Positions 35,601 to 47,712 of a stretch of 64,000 nt of DNA are shown here, piece after piece. A program made the translations under genes and the position numbers. The stretch comes from Anastrepha obliqua (lineage: Eukaryota; Arthropoda; Insecta; Diptera; Tephritidae), in the NCBI RefSeq assembly GCF_027943255.1, contig NC_072892.1, positions 23,335,792 to 23,399,791 on the forward strand. Reading direction: 5' to 3'. Below the pieces are notes generated by a model. That model was not told the origin of the DNA and searched no databases. It was given only the letters and a program-made list of their open reading frames with translations. Each line of letters begins with the position of its first letter. Position 1 is the first letter of the stretch.

Positions 35601-38600
35601 TTCTGGGTCACTCTCATCTGGAAGGCGAACCTTCGGTAAGCGAGGAGGAAATGGCAAAACGTAATCATGTACATCTCACGCACTATGAACTTTTTGGTCT
35701 TAAAGAGATCGTCATGTATTTATATGATTTGCCACCACAAAAAAAAAACGTACCAGAACTTGTACGCGATCCTGTGGCATTGATCAAGGACGTGCGTACG
35801 CTGGTGGAACGCCATTGCAAGGATAAGCCGGAGTTAGCAATAACCGGTGAGTCGGTGTTGAAACCGCCCGGTCAGATGCACCCGACATTTCAGGTGTACG
35901 ACCGCACGATAGTCAAGCAGGAAATCAAGGCAGAGATTGCACGAAAAAATTCAGAAATCATACGTGAACAACAACAATTAGATGCAGCCAACGCAGCAAA
36001 TGCGGCAGAATTATCATCATCCAACAATGCGGTGCCAAATAAAGGTGATATCAATCCTAAATCCAATGTCATATCCATTACAAATGCCACAGATAATGGA
36101 GGCGTTATTGTAAAAGAGTGTAAAAAGGAACCTGTGGAGAATGGGACACCGCAGCCAGGTAAGACAGGTAACTATAGTTATGTTGTAAAATAGAAAGTAA
36201 TTTTTATATTAGGGATAGCATTAAAACCGTAGGCAACCAATCTTTAAGTTAGGGCAATATTGATTCTGGCAATCTAAGGGTAGGTAGTAGTAACAAACTC
36301 ACATTTAGCTCTTGTGTGTAATTCAAATAAAGCTGCAAAATGGTGCACCAACGCTGCTGAAAACGATGCGTAAATAATGCTGTTTTTTTCAAATTCTCAA
36401 ATTTAAATTAAAACACGAATACTCGCACGGTAGGTACAAATGTGCGTAGCTGCAAAATGATGCACGAATGCTGCGTGGTTAGTTTATTGTGAAAAGTTGT
36501 GTGCTTTGAATTTTGCTACGTAGAACACCTTTAAAAATCTTTCAGCATATGCGATTGCAATTTATGCTGAAAACGCGAGTTCAAGTTCTATAATTTTTCT
36601 TTTGTTATTGTTTGTAAATTAATTTTTCTATACATTAATAAGACGTGTATAATTTGCATTCAAAGTGTTTTTGTCTTTTCTTTTCGATATATCGGACTTC
36701 CTGCATTAATTTTTGAAAGGAAATCAGAATATAATTATAATAATCCAATTTTACACACAACATCAACTATTTTGTCTTACTATTGTGTTTTCTCTCCTAG
36801 CCACATTCGTATCACCCTCGGACAGCCTTAAGTACCGTCCGCCAAAGAAGATGCACCTGGCTAATGCTGTTGCTGCGGCAGCCAATCAGGCTAACAACAC
36901 CGTCAGTGTTATCGCATCTTGCTCAAGCTACAATACTGTTACCCCTGGTAGTTCTACCGCCACAACAACAACTTCGACAGTAACAACGACTGTGGGCTCG
37001 AACCAAACTCATTTGCAATCACATATACCGCCACATGCGCATAACGCAAACACAGTTAATACTGCAGAATTCTCTTGCCTCTCACCGAACGAGTCGAAGC
37101 TGTCGCCCAATGTGACCGGTACTGGACAGCCGCGTCGTCGACGAACGCGTTGTAAAGTGTGTGCTGCTTGTCAACGTTCCGATTGTGGTGAGTGCAGCTT
37201 CTGTTTGGATATGGTGAAATTCGGCGGTCCAGGGCGCGCTAAGCAGACTTGCATGATGCGTCAGTGTCTGTCACCGATGTTACCGGTGACAGCGCAATGT
37301 TTTGTTTGTCATTTGGATGGTTGGCGTCAAGTACCCGTGTCGCCTCAAACTAAACAGTTAGCATCGCTAGAAGGACCGTCATCGCTAATGGAATGTTCAG
37401 TGTGTTATGAGATTGCGCATCCTGATTGTGCGCTGTCGCTGTTGGATGGCACCGAAGATGCGGCAGATGCTAAGGGTATAATGAATGAGGACTTGCCAAA
37501 TAGTTGGGAATGTCCGAGCTGTTGTCGATCGGGAAAAAATAATGACTACAAGGTGCGTACATTAATCATATTGAAATACATATATAAGTTTATTTCCTAC
37601 CAATTAGAAGCAATCAATGATGGCATTACTTTTATTGTAGCCTCGTCACTTTCGAGCACGTCAAAAATCTTCGGAGGTTCGGCGCACTTCAGTGGGAGGT
37701 TCAAATATCGTTGCAGTCGGGCATGATCACGACAGCAATCAGTTGCCACCGCCCATTGGACAATATAATGATTTTGTTTTCACAAGTGAATCGGAAATGG
37801 AGTCTTGTACAGCAAACGCTGTACATTGGAAGCATGGTGGCAAGCGGCATCACCACCACATTGAAGTGAAGACTGAGCGTAGCTATGATACCTCTTCGCC
37901 GGGTATCTCGCCCAACGCAACTAGCGATCGCATAAAGAGGCGTAAGAGTGATGACGGGTTGAGCTTGTGCAGCAGTATGCAGGACAGTATTGATGCGGGT
38001 GCATCCATGGATTGCCATGTGGGCGCCGGCAACGGTGGTATTAGCGGTGGCAATGGCACACAAATGTCGCGGAAAAAAAATTCAATACGTTCACAGTTGG
38101 CTCAACAAATGCTCAATTCATCAACGAGAGTACTTAAGAAACCTCAATATGTGGTACGTCCCGCTGGTCACTTATCGTCCAGTGGAAGCGGCTTAACTGG
38201 TAGTCACATTAGTGTCGCAAATTTGGCCCTCGATCCAACATTGCTTAAAATCATCTTTCGCTATTTGCCTCAAGAGACCCTAGTCACCTGCTGTTCGGTT
38301 TGTAAAGTATGGTCGAATGTGTCCGTAGATCCTGATCTCTGGAAAACAATGAATTGTGCTGAGCACAAGTTGTCTGCTTCACTACTTACGGCGATTGTGC
38401 GTCGTCAACCGGAGCACTTAATATTAGACTGGACTCAAATTGCCAAAAGGCAGCTAGCCTGGGTAATTGCACGCCTACCGGCACTAAAACATCTCTCGCT
38501 GCAGAATTGTCCAATACAGGCGGTGCTGGCTCTACACACTTGCCTCTGCCCGCCATTACAAATACTAGATATGAGCTTTGTGCGTGGTCTTAACGATGCC

Positions 38601-39107
38601 GCCATTCGGGATATACTGTCGCCTCCCAAGGACTCACGACCCGGCTTAGCAGATTCGAAGACACGACTTCGAGATCTTAAAACTCTAAAATTGGCTGGAA
38701 CGGATATAACCGATGTGGCGCTGCGCTACATAACGCAAGCTTTGCCGAATCTTGTGAATCTGGATCTCTCATCATGTCAGCGTGTAACAGATGCCGGAGT
38801 GGCACAAATTGGCACTTCACCAACGGCCATCGCAAAATTGGTGGAATTGAATTTGAGCTCTTGTCGACTGGTTTCTGAATTTTCATTGGAACACTTAGCT
38901 AAATGCGAACAATTGATTTGGTTGGATTTGCGGCACGTACCGTTAGTGCCAACGCAAGCAGTGATAAAGTTTGCAGCCGAATCAAAGCACGATCTCTGTG
39001 TGAAAGATGTAAAGCTGGTGGAAAAGCGGCGACCGCAGAAAACGACGCAACCAACAACGGCATCGAGTTTAGGGGGAATGGGTTCAGTAAGCAGTTGGAA
39101 TGACTGA
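23625..39107 (+). CDS. Kdm2: Kdm2 (JHDM1/FBXL10-11) JmjC histone demethylase
   Basis: Exons: 23625-23687, 34548-34708, 34768-36158, 36801-37552 and 37641-39107. All phases match (0, 2, 1, 0), giving 1,277 residues. The JmjC fold is intact: Fe(II) ligands His221, Asp223 (FHIDFGG) and His293 (GWIHA), with the 2-oxoglutarate Lys238 in GSKVFW. A CXXC domain (RTRCKVCAACQRSDCGEC, from about residue 654) contacts CpG DNA and is followed by a PHD-like Cys cluster (to about 785). Then come an acidic/His-rich linker, an F-box (LDPTLLKIIFRYLP, about 984-1030) and leucine-rich repeats to the end. This order is unique to KDM2. The enzyme removes methyl groups from H3K36 and, in Drosophila, is linked to the Polycomb dRAF complex. 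Exon 1 holds just 21 codons; intron 1 is 10.9 kb and rich in transposons. Confidence 0.96.
23688..26780 (+). other. Kdm2 intron 1, 5' part
   Basis: Mostly unique AT-rich sequence. A TIR-type end (inverse of CAAGGCGAGTACTTACAAG) lies near 25925-25950. Regulatory elements are plausible in a first intron but none can be named. Confidence 0.3.
26783..27625 (-). mobile_element. Non-LTR retrotransposon 3' end with a TTAGG-type tail
   Basis: On the minus strand: a relic LYGTVVWRQLAP near 27600, then an open RNase H/knuckle frame to 26882 (RHRDIPGNCRADQLAREGT, CRSCRNEEELETIQHLFC). A roughly 80-bp 3' UTR follows, and a tail of about four AACCT units (26785-26803). This order is normal for an I/R1/LOA-type ORF2. 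Confidence 0.75.
28361..28380. repeat. Poly-T tract
   Basis: Twenty T in a row in Kdm2 intron 1. Confidence 0.9.
28839..29115. repeat. TATACC(C/T)GCGCAC dispersed repeat, copy 1
   Basis: It starts TATACCTGCGCACTTATG. Part of the body is alignable with 42081-42480, and part (TTCTTTTCTTGGGTT) is its inverse, so one copy has been rearranged. It resembles the non-coding ends of many fly DNA elements. Confidence 0.45.
29200..29640 (+). mobile_element. Chimeric non-LTR retrotransposon debris
   Basis: Around 29215-29390 reads PLNAVIGVQSPP... LPRETRVTLAQIR, an ORF2 C-terminal signature. Around 29440-29640 reads IRWTGHV and then GVRNWEKAARERQEWRKV, a signature of a different LINE ORF2 C-terminus. 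Both are broken. Confidence 0.55.
30067..30373 (-). mobile_element. tRNA-derived SINE copy E (best preserved)
   Basis: On the minus strand: GGCCGCCGTAGCCGAATGG, A-box TAGCCGAATGGGTTGG, B-box GGTTCGAATCT (near 30306-30316), a conserved body, the end CGCGCCAATT and a TA-rich 3' tail. Length about 307 bp. It can serve as the family reference. Confidence 0.85.
30515..32127 (+). mobile_element. Helitron with both termini, internally decayed
   Basis: It begins with TC (TCTATATATATAAAAAG) directly after an A and ends CTAG directly before a T, the A/T insertion signature of Helitrons. Just before the end is a GC-containing hairpin-like stretch (GCGAAGCCCACTAGG). Inside, 31080-31540 reads in shifted frames as Helitron-protein N-terminal sequence (QFQPRDIVLYRR, ISELHRCYDALQYPILF, GDDGYHI). 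No complete Rep or helicase remains. Confidence 0.8.
32841..33660 (+). mobile_element. Second Helitron-like 5' fragment
   Basis: TCTACACTAATATTATAAAG after an A is a 5' end common to insect Helitrons. The body has an internal near-repeat (GAGATATAGGTCAAAACGTG, two related copies) shared with 30650-30800. No 3' hairpin/CTRR end was found, so the copy is truncated. Confidence 0.6.
33661..34547 (+). other. Kdm2 intron 1, 3' part
   Basis: Very AT-rich with A- and T-runs; no gene seen. Confidence 0.4.
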
Positions 39108-42080
39108 ATGATTGTATGGGTGGATTGCAATTAGATTTTATGAAGTGCAGTGAGGGTACAAAATGTTCAATGTAAATATTTAAGTGAATGACGAGCATAT
39201 TAATTATCTTTATATAAGTAAGCAACTAAACTGTAAAAGATTTTTAGCAAGTCCAAAATGGTGTCTGAAAGAATGTAATTTGCAAAAATCAAGCATAAAA
39301 TAATAATAATCTCATACACGAATCGTAGGTTATTGCTGTTGTGGCAGCTTAGTCCCCATCGCTAGTGGCTATATTTTTAGTAGCTTACCAAGACCAATTG
39401 GCATCGTTGATGGCGCCTGGTTCAATAAACGCACTGTTTGCCCTTGGTCAGACCAAATGACCTATTAAGTGGTGCCATACGGCTTTCAGTCGAAAAGGAA
39501 CGTATTTTGCGTATGTTGATGTTAATCCTGGATAGATAGGAGTTTAAGCTGCAACAATATCCAAAATTCAATTCTGAAAGCAAGCTATGAGCTAGCCAAA
39601 GATCTTCGTCGCAATAAGGTGTGATTGGTTGTTGTAAGTTTTGGCCTTACTAAGACCTGTCTAGGTCAGTGTTCCACTAAATGCTATTGACTGAGGTTAA
39701 CTAACGATAGATCATGCCATTTCGATGGGTTCGGGCCAAAGGGAGAAAGTATTAGATGAGTTGAAGCATGTGAAGAGATAGTTAGTGTCGTGAGGGATAT
39801 ATTCTTCTCTTTATTTCTTGGATATATGTTTTCTATATCGGGGAGCAATCGGGATGAGTAGTAGTTCAACGTGCTACCATATCCAGATCATAATTAAGCC
39901 GGCGAATGTGATTGTGTTAGTTCTAATAACGATTGCCCCTCGGGAGGCAATGGCAAACCTCCGAGTGTATTTCTACCATGAAAATGCTAGGATATACTTG
40001 CCGATCGCTGTTTCATTTATTTTCGCCAAAGGGTTTGAGAACTTAGTTGCGGTTATGTACTCTGGTCGCAAACGCGGTTATGTGCACGGAAGAGAAAACT
40101 AAAATGTAAAAGAATTTGTTGTGCCGTCAACTTTGATATTATGCTCAAACTTGACTTCCTTTGACCCCATTTCATAGTGGGGAGTGTACGGTTTGTTGCA
40201 GTACAGAACGGAAGGAACAAAAATAAAACCGTTTGCTTTTAAATAGAAAGCGTGAATATCATTACCGACCAGCCTCATCCAACACTCAATAGCATATTCC
40301 AATAGTGAAATCTCCTCCAGTAGCGTTGTGTGTATCCTGAATTAAGTACCAAAAGCCTTCGATAAGTTTAAGGCGCCTATGCTTTAGGCCACGATTTATC
40401 CTTATATTTATGCTATCGAGTAATATCGTGGTATTGTTTACTTAATGGAAGCCATGGTGGTGCGTTCCCCAACTACAAAATAAATCAGGTTCTTTGCTTT
40501 ACGGGCAATAGTTTCGGCGATCTAACTTTTTAATCCTAAGCGCTTGCACCCACTCCGCATGTTCAAACTGAATACGTGTACTTGACCTTGACATGGCTTA
40601 GCAAGTACTGTTGCTGCAGTGCTGCTACAGCAATAACTATGTATTTTTATCATAAAGAAAAAATGCAGCCAAAATTATACACCGAACTTAGGTAAACTTA
40701 CCCCATTCTCCTATCTTTATCTTTTAGTTTATTCACATCTAGGTTTCTGAATTTCATTAAATAATTTGATTGAAATATACCAGATTCTCGCGTTTTTCTA
40801 CTTCGAAATCAAAGTACATAAGTCTAATTTTAAAAACGCACTTCTTCAATAATATGTTTAAGTCACTATAAAATATTTACTCCTTAACCTTAGCAATTTT
40901 TCACGAAACAAAATATCAGGGATGAGTAAAAGTTAAATATAATAACCAAAGATATGTTTGTTCCATTACAACAACCTGCAGCCATCAACAACACATCATC
41001 ATATGCATTATCTTAATTTCATTAACCATAATCTCCCACCACTGTCTATTCAATGAATGCTACAGCCCAAGTGTCAACAGCAAGGACGAAAAAAATTTTA
41101 AAGAGCATTAAAAGACGTCAGATGGAAATGCAAATATACATATGTGTGTGAACGTGTAAGCTTTTCCGCATAGCTTTTAAGAAATTGTATATGCAGTACA
41201 TAATAAAAATTAAGCCAGGGTATCTACGTACGATTAAAATAAAACGAATGAAAAAATACTGCAATTGAAAACACATAAACGGCATAATGTGTCATATTAG
41301 ACATATTTTTGTTTTAAAAAATGTATGTACATATGTGTGTGCAAATGCAGTAATAAAAGCAGTAGTGTGGAAATAATTAAATCGATTTGTTTGGAAACTT
41401 AATTGCTATGTATGTATATGTAGTGTTGTAGTTTTAAGCTTTTATAAAAACAAAAAATACTATTAAAAAAAAATTCACTTAAATCGTATAATAGTTATAG
41501 CACAGACATATGTATATACAATAATGTATAAAATTGCAAATATAAGTCATGCATGCCATTATGCGTACAACCATACATATGCATGTACATATAAGCCCCG
41601 CGTAAATAACTAAATCAATGTTAAACCGCATGATTGTGACAAAAAATAACTGCAACATTTAATTATATAAACACATTTAATCTTATACTTACTTGCATAT
41701 GTATTAAATAGTAAACTATGCTATTCGACAAATTGTACATTCAGACACAACGATGTTATACAATATTATTAAGCACTTAATGATTTCATGCAAATGGTTG
41801 TCGGCATATTGTTTTAACGATAACGATATGTCATTAATTTGCCGCACAAAATTGGTTAATTCTAGGCAGTAACAATACCTACTAATGTACGCATATGCAC
41901 TCCAATCATTCAAAAGTTTGAGTTTTAAGTACTTTGTACTTGATTTAAATGCAACAAACAACAAATACAATACGTCATTTAAAACAAAATCTTTTTATTA
42001 TTTCTTACAAATAAGCCGATGATTTGTAAAGAGCAGCCTGAGAGCAGGTGCTTAGGTGCCTAATACATTTGTTTTGTTTT
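39108..42080. other. Intergenic region after Kdm2
   Basis: Kdm2 3' UTR, then AT-rich DNA. Minus-strand 40480-40130 contains weak RT-like remnants (LNLSKAFGT, TTLLEEISLLEYAIECWM). No gene found. Confidence 0.35.
39933..39987 (+). mobile_element. SINE fragment
   Basis: A 55-bp piece of the SINE body (GCAATGGCAAACCTCCGAGT... TTTCTACCATGAAAA) without head or tail. Confidence 0.6.
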
Positions 42081-42480
42081 TATACCCGCGCACTTGTGTC
42101 CAATGATGTTATAATTTTGTTTACATAACGGTTGGATGTAACAGCGTAAAGAAATAGTGATAGATTTTGAAGTATTTATTTATGCCAGAATACTCTGAGT
42201 GATGAGAGAAGTTGACTTAGCAATAATTGTTTGTCTGTCCGTGCGCACGATAACTCAGGCAAAACTTAATATAGTTCAATGAAACTTGGCCAAGATCGAA
42301 ATCGGACAATAAACACGTAAACCATATAACGGTAATTTAAAAAAAAGATATCTTTTATAAACGAACAAAAATTGCTTAAAATCGGTACAAATTATGAACC
42401 CAAGAAAAGAAATACAATACGACGCAAGTAAAATTTTAAAACAATTCGGAATTTCGTGTAAAGGAACAGACCAAATGTGT
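42081..42480. repeat. TATACCCGCGCAC dispersed repeat, copy 2
   Basis: TATACCCGCGCACTTGTG start, a TTATAATTTTGTTTACATAA stretch and a CGTGCGCACGATAACTCAG motif. Partner of 28839-29115. No ORF. Confidence 0.5.
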
Positions 42481-42517
42481 ATGCATCAAATAAAAAAAAA
42501 CAAAAAATAAAAAAAAT

Positions 42518-42808
42518 AATTGGCGCGTCTGTTGGTGTTTGGCTGAGCTCCTTCTCCTATTTGTAGTGTGCGTTTATATGTTGTTCCACAAATGGAGGGA
42601 CCCACAGTTTTAAGCCGACTCCGAACGGCAGATACTTTTTATGACGAGCTTTTTCATGGCAGAAATACACTCGAAGGTTTGCCATTGGCTGTCGAGGAGT
42701 GACTGCTATTAGAAACGATTTTTACATCATTTTGCTGTTTCCTGCACGGAGATTCGAACCTACGCACTTCTGAATGGTAGTCACGCACCAATCTATTCGG
42801 CTGCGGCG
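42518..42808 (-). mobile_element. tRNA-derived SINE copy F
   Basis: Full-length or nearly so: head CGCCGCAGCCGAATAG, B-box GGTTCGAATCTCC, body and the end CGCGCCAATT, followed by an A/T-rich tail. Confidence 0.85.
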
Positions 42809-43109
42809 AAATGCAATAAATTTATATTGATGTGAATGCTAACCGTCCAGAGTACGTCTAAAACAAAGAAGGTGTAAATCATCTAGTAAAACTCGCGACG
42901 GAAATTCACCATGACAAAATATAATAGGATCTCGTTTGAACCAATTAGCTTTTGCCAGTTTTTTTCTTCGTGAGTTTTAGTACATTAGTTGCAGCTTCTC
43001 GATTTTAGACGTTCTCTGAACCGAAAGTTTTCTTATGAATTTATTTCTGAAAACATTCACAAGTCACTCGGAATTCATTTTAGAAAAAAAGGGTGAAAAT
43101 GAAACACAG

Positions 43110-43245
43110 ATCTCGTCATGCCGGTTATACGTAACCGGAACAATCCGTATTTACTATACATCCGCCCAAGGACTGTCACTTCAGCCGCATTTCTCGTATA
43201 TGTATGGGAAATGTTCATGCTGCTACAACAACAATATAGAATAAG
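43110..43245. repeat. ATCCGG/CCGGTTACGTA family, copy 2
   Basis: CCGGTTATACGTAACCGG near 43120 and TGCTGCTACAACAACAAT near 43220: the same parts as at 21484-21600, in inverse order. Confidence 0.45.
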
Positions 43246-43779
43246 CAAGAGTATCCAGTAAGCCAAGAATATCGAATAAATTGAGCACACATACAACTGC
43301 ACACAGCGGTCTGTTTATTTTCTGTACTGACTTCACTCAATTGTCAAATTCGCCAAAAATACACCCACAGTTTTTGGAAGGCGCAACCTCCGGTATTCTC
43401 TACACCGTGGATTTACAACGAGTTTCATGGGAATTCACTCGGAAGGGAATTACAGAGTCTGCTTTAATATCCGGGATGTTTTAACGTATAAGTAAACAAA
43501 AAAGTTTCTTCTAAACAGGGAATGAATAAGGAAATGCAGCCAATACAAAAAAATTCAATACGCAATTGAGATGGAGCGCAAAAAGTAAGTAAATTTCATA
43601 ATAAATGCGAATTTATTGTTTTTAGTTAAAAAAGTTAAGCTCTATTGGAACCAAGTTGTTGCTTAATTGTAAATTGGAATTTAAAGGTGAGTCTGATCTG
43701 AAAAAAATCCATTCTTTGGGGCAAAGGAAAAATCTCCGAAGCGGATTTTAAACATGGTCGCAATCTACAACCGTTAAAA

Positions 43780-44810
43780 AGTACTTAAGAACATCTTGCG
43801 TTTTAGGAGAAGTACTGATATTTTTGTGAGAAATATACTTAAGCACGATTCGGTCTTCGACCAAAATTTTGTGAATTGTTTTTTTGTTTTATATTGTAAC
43901 TGGTAAGTAAGTAAAAAAATAAAGTGTGTGAAGCATTCCTACAGCATTTGACCATTGTCGAAACGATTCGAAAGAGAAAAATCGCACCCCAGCTCTTCGA
44001 AAAGCAATCATAGAGGTACAAAGACCGGATTATACTGTTTCAACACAATTAAACGTTTCAAAAACAATGATTTTTAATGCTTTGAAATATTTTTCTGAGT
44101 ATAAAACAGCAGAAATCATTCAAAAAAAAAAAAAAATCTCGAAAGACTGCTGGCGAGATTGATAGGTTGACCGTTAGATTGTCGAAACAGGATCCCAGGA
44201 AGAATACTGCTGATATCCCTGTGGAATTTTTTTTTCACCTGGAAAATCTAATAACAAAATGAACAGTTTCGCTTCGATTAGCAGAAGCAGGGCTTTGCGA
44301 TCGGCTGGCACGGAAGAGCCATTGGTAACAGCATCGCAACGACAACGCCGAATTGAGGTTGCTCAAGAGCGCATATCCTAGAGTCAAAATCAGTGGCATT
44401 ATATTTTATTCAGTGATAAAACGAAAATTAATAGAGTTTGTTTAGATGGTAGGAAGTGCGTACGGCTTACGTGCAGCAATCGGCCCCAAGTTTGTCTCAC
44501 CAATCATAAAACACGGGAGGGGGGCTGGTTTTCGTGGAACGGTATCAAACCAATTCATTGTATTGAAGGAAATATGGGTGTGGTCAAGTACGCTCAAATA
44601 CTTCAAATTGCGCGGAAGGGAATTCACCGGTGATTTGGAATTTTCAACAAAACAATGATCCGTAGCACTCTTCTCGTGTGGCAAACAAGTCTTTCGAGTA
44701 GCAAAAGTGCTTTGAAAATTGATTAAAACTAATGCAGAAGTGTATTGACCGCAAAGCAAAATATTTTGAAAAACAACAGAAAAAATCATTTTTATTATTA
44801 TTTTACTGTG
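43780..44810 (+). mobile_element. Decayed Tc1-like transposon
   Basis: Broken frames include SRKTAGEIDRL (transposase HTH), a QRRIEVAQERIS... block near 44345-44390, and a C-terminal part VSPIIKHGRG, RKGIHR and FNKTMIRS in the usual Tc1 order. Stops and shifts throughout. Confidence 0.6.
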
Positions 44811-45024
44811 TTTTCATTATTGGGCACAAAACATAAAAGGCAACACTCGTACACTAAGAAGAACCATTAATTTATTTTTATTTTTTTGTTTATGGTAGGC
44901 TGATATTTCTACAATCGTCGAGTGCACACAATGTCGTTAATTCTATTATTCTTTGAAACACTCTTCCTATTAGGCTAAGATTACTGAGAAATGCACTCCA
45001 ATTCAAGCAGTTAACTAATTTTTA

Positions 45025-45720
45025 CAGCAATGCGATTTAACAGGCTGCACACACGAAAAAATGTGTCGTTACCTTGCTCATTAGTGTTACCTTGCTCATT
45101 GCCGTTACCTTGAATGAATTGCAAGCGAAAGCGCGGAACGAACAAAGCAAACGAACGGCAACGTTCGACATCTTGCTCTCTCCTACTTAAGTGAGCGTAT
45201 ATATGTATGTATATGCGCATATGTACATATATAAATTCACGTATTTGTATTTGCATATGCCTTCTTATTGATTAAGAAGAATTTAAAATAAAACCAAGTT
45301 TGTTAATAATACCTGTTGTTTTAATGTTATTATTTTTTGACGTGATAACGTCTTATAATTCTATGTAGCCGGCTGCACGCACCAAAAATGCGTCGTTACC
45401 TTGCTTGAACAGCATATTATGTTATGTTATATTATGTTATATTATGTTATATTATGTTATGTTATGTTATGTTACGTTATGTTATGTTATGTTAGGTTAT
45501 GTTATGTTATGTTATGTTATGTTATGTTATGTTAAAGTATATTATGTTATGTTAATGTTACCTCATTCTCTATATCCATACAAAATATCTATCAAACAAA
45601 TAAAATTAAAATTTTCTTTTGAAAAATGCAACCATTCAATCAGTATTTTCTAATGAAGTTATCACGTTAAACTATCGTCAGTAAACCGACTTTACAGACA
45701 ACCTCTTTTTTTTTCTTTCC
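45025..45720. mobile_element. ACGTGATAACGT family, copy 2, with tandem partial duplicate
   Basis: 45335-45410 and 45555-45720 match both ends of 4660-5292 (ACGTGATAACGTCTTATAAT; GTCAGTAAACCGACTTTACA). 45030-45250 repeats the internal CGTTACCTTGC region and the AAGCGAAAGCGCGGAACGAA block. The TATGT satellite interrupts the copy. Confidence 0.55.
45412..45560. repeat. (TATGT)n microsatellite
   Basis: About 25 pentamer units with scattered TATAT and TACGT variants. The open frame over it is repetitive and meaningless. Confidence 0.9.
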
Positions 45721-46415
45721 TACGGGTGTATGTATGTAATAATTTGCATTTACATATTTATATTTGTTTATTTATTATAAATTAAATATAAATAAACTTG
45801 CAAATAATTTTTCATTCAGGAAACTGGCTGTGTTAGGCCTTCGTTGTAGTTGCAACTACTACTCTGTTCTATCTCTGAATCTTGTTAAACATTACATTAT
45901 TTTCGATTTATGTATTTCAAGACCTCGCGACTAGCAGTATGAAATGAATGGAAACATTGTTAGGATAAGATAATAAGTGAATGAATTAAATAAATGCGCA
46001 TTGCTGCTAACTTCACTGGGGAAAATTTAAATATTTAAATCGTAAATTCCATTTCTAATCAAGCCGAACGCGTCAGAAAAAAGGGATCAAATCAGAATGT
46101 ATAGATTACACACATCTGGGCGTCTGTTTTTTCTGTCGTCAGAAGAATTTCAACATTGGACTTGAAACGCCGATTGTATATTTTTTATATTTATTACTTA
46201 ACTAGACCAACTAGACAGAGACGTTCGAATAATCTTTGCTAAACAAACGTCGACTCATTATCAATAAATCGTTTTCGCACTTAAACTCTTACTACTACCC
46301 CTCCCATCCAAATACGTCAATACATATACGTATATACATATATATGTGCATACGAATGTGTTTAAAAAAAATGTTCGCACATGCATCTGAATATACATAC
46401 ATACATACATTTATA

Positions 46416-47712
46416 CAGCTATGGACAGAAAAATAGCGCACTTTTCTACAATAACGATGATTATTTTTACTGGATGGCCTAGTAAAACAGTTATTCTTGC
46501 ACAAATCTAGATTATCCAGATTATCACAAAAAAGGCAAACTAAATAATAATAAATTCAATATCTATAATTATGAGCAGCTCAAAAATCGAAATTTGTCAC
46601 ATTTTGAGCTGCACGCTAAAGTAGCGCACTTCTACTGATCTGTTACAAAAACAGAAATTAAAATTTCAAAGAGAAAATTGTCAAAAAAAAAAAAAAAAGA
46701 ACTTGAACGCAAAACTACTAACATTTAGCAAATTTTACGAACAGCTGATTAAATTTTTAGCGGAAAGTATCAAAATGAGTAAAAATATTTTCAGTTGAGC
46801 AAAAAAACAAAAAAGCAAATAAAATGCAACATAACGAACTTAGCTTCACAAGATTTTATTTTGTCCACAATAATTTGTTCCATTTCATCAAGGCTGTCAG
46901 ATGGAGAATATCCCATTAACAATTGTATTGTTATGGCAATCATAACTTTCTTCATATTTTATTTGCTCCCGTCTAAACATGTATGTATGTATATACATAT
47001 ATTGCCAAATTAGTTAATAACCAACAAGTATGGTACAAGCGCAAAACACAAAAGACACCTGCAATGCTTTCGATTTGAATTTCGTGGTTCAGGGGTTTTG
47101 TGGCTGTGGTTCAGAAGTGCATACCTCTATAACATTGGACGATTCCCATTTAATATATATAATAATATAATATAACTTTAAATTTATAATATTTTAATAT
47201 AACTTTATAAATTGTATCTAAAATAATTTGCTTTATCTCAATTTAGAACTTGGACCCAATTCGCAAATTTTAATTCGCGTTTATTTTAACTTTGCGATGA
47301 GCTGTTTTTCTCACTTGCAAATTCTTACAAGTACAAATATATCCAGTAAAAGCTTGCGACTTCCCCTCAAAATGAAATCTCATGTAGCTCTCTCATTTTC
47401 CCCTACTTTGCAAGTTTTTATGAACACCAGAACTTGATAATTTGCAACAATCGTAACAAAATATTTGCTTCAGGAACCCAACTTGAAATATAACTGCGCT
47501 ATTTCATTGCTCAATGCAATAATATGGGTTTCGAATAAAATATGGCAAATGGAAGCATTAAAAAAGCTAATTGGACTTATTGTCCGATAATAGAGAAAAG
47601 TAATTCTGAGTGAACATTGGCATAAAAACCGTACGAATATCAATTAATCTTCTAAGCAATAACAATTCGTATGGACAACACCATAAGTGCGCTATTTCCC
47701 TGGTCATAGCTG
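46416..47712. mobile_element. Tc1-type TIR element without transposase
   Basis: Ends CAGCTATGGACAGAAAAATA and, inverted, CAGCTATGACCAGGGAAATA, each flanked by TA, give a 1,297-bp element with a TA target duplication. A second pair of subterminal motifs (TAGCGCACTT near 46623; its inverse near 47495) gives an IR/DR layout as in Bari, Minos or Paris. No transposase frame was recognised, so it looks non-autonomous. Confidence 0.72.

Noticed and set aside
36713..36800. Hydrophobic N-terminus before the Kdm2 CXXC exon
   Set aside because: Read-through of intron sequence; the real exon begins at 36801 after CTCCTAG and joins the previous exon in phase.
45405..45653. Open frame of repeated M-L-C-Y-V units
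   Set aside because: Product of the TATGT microsatellite.
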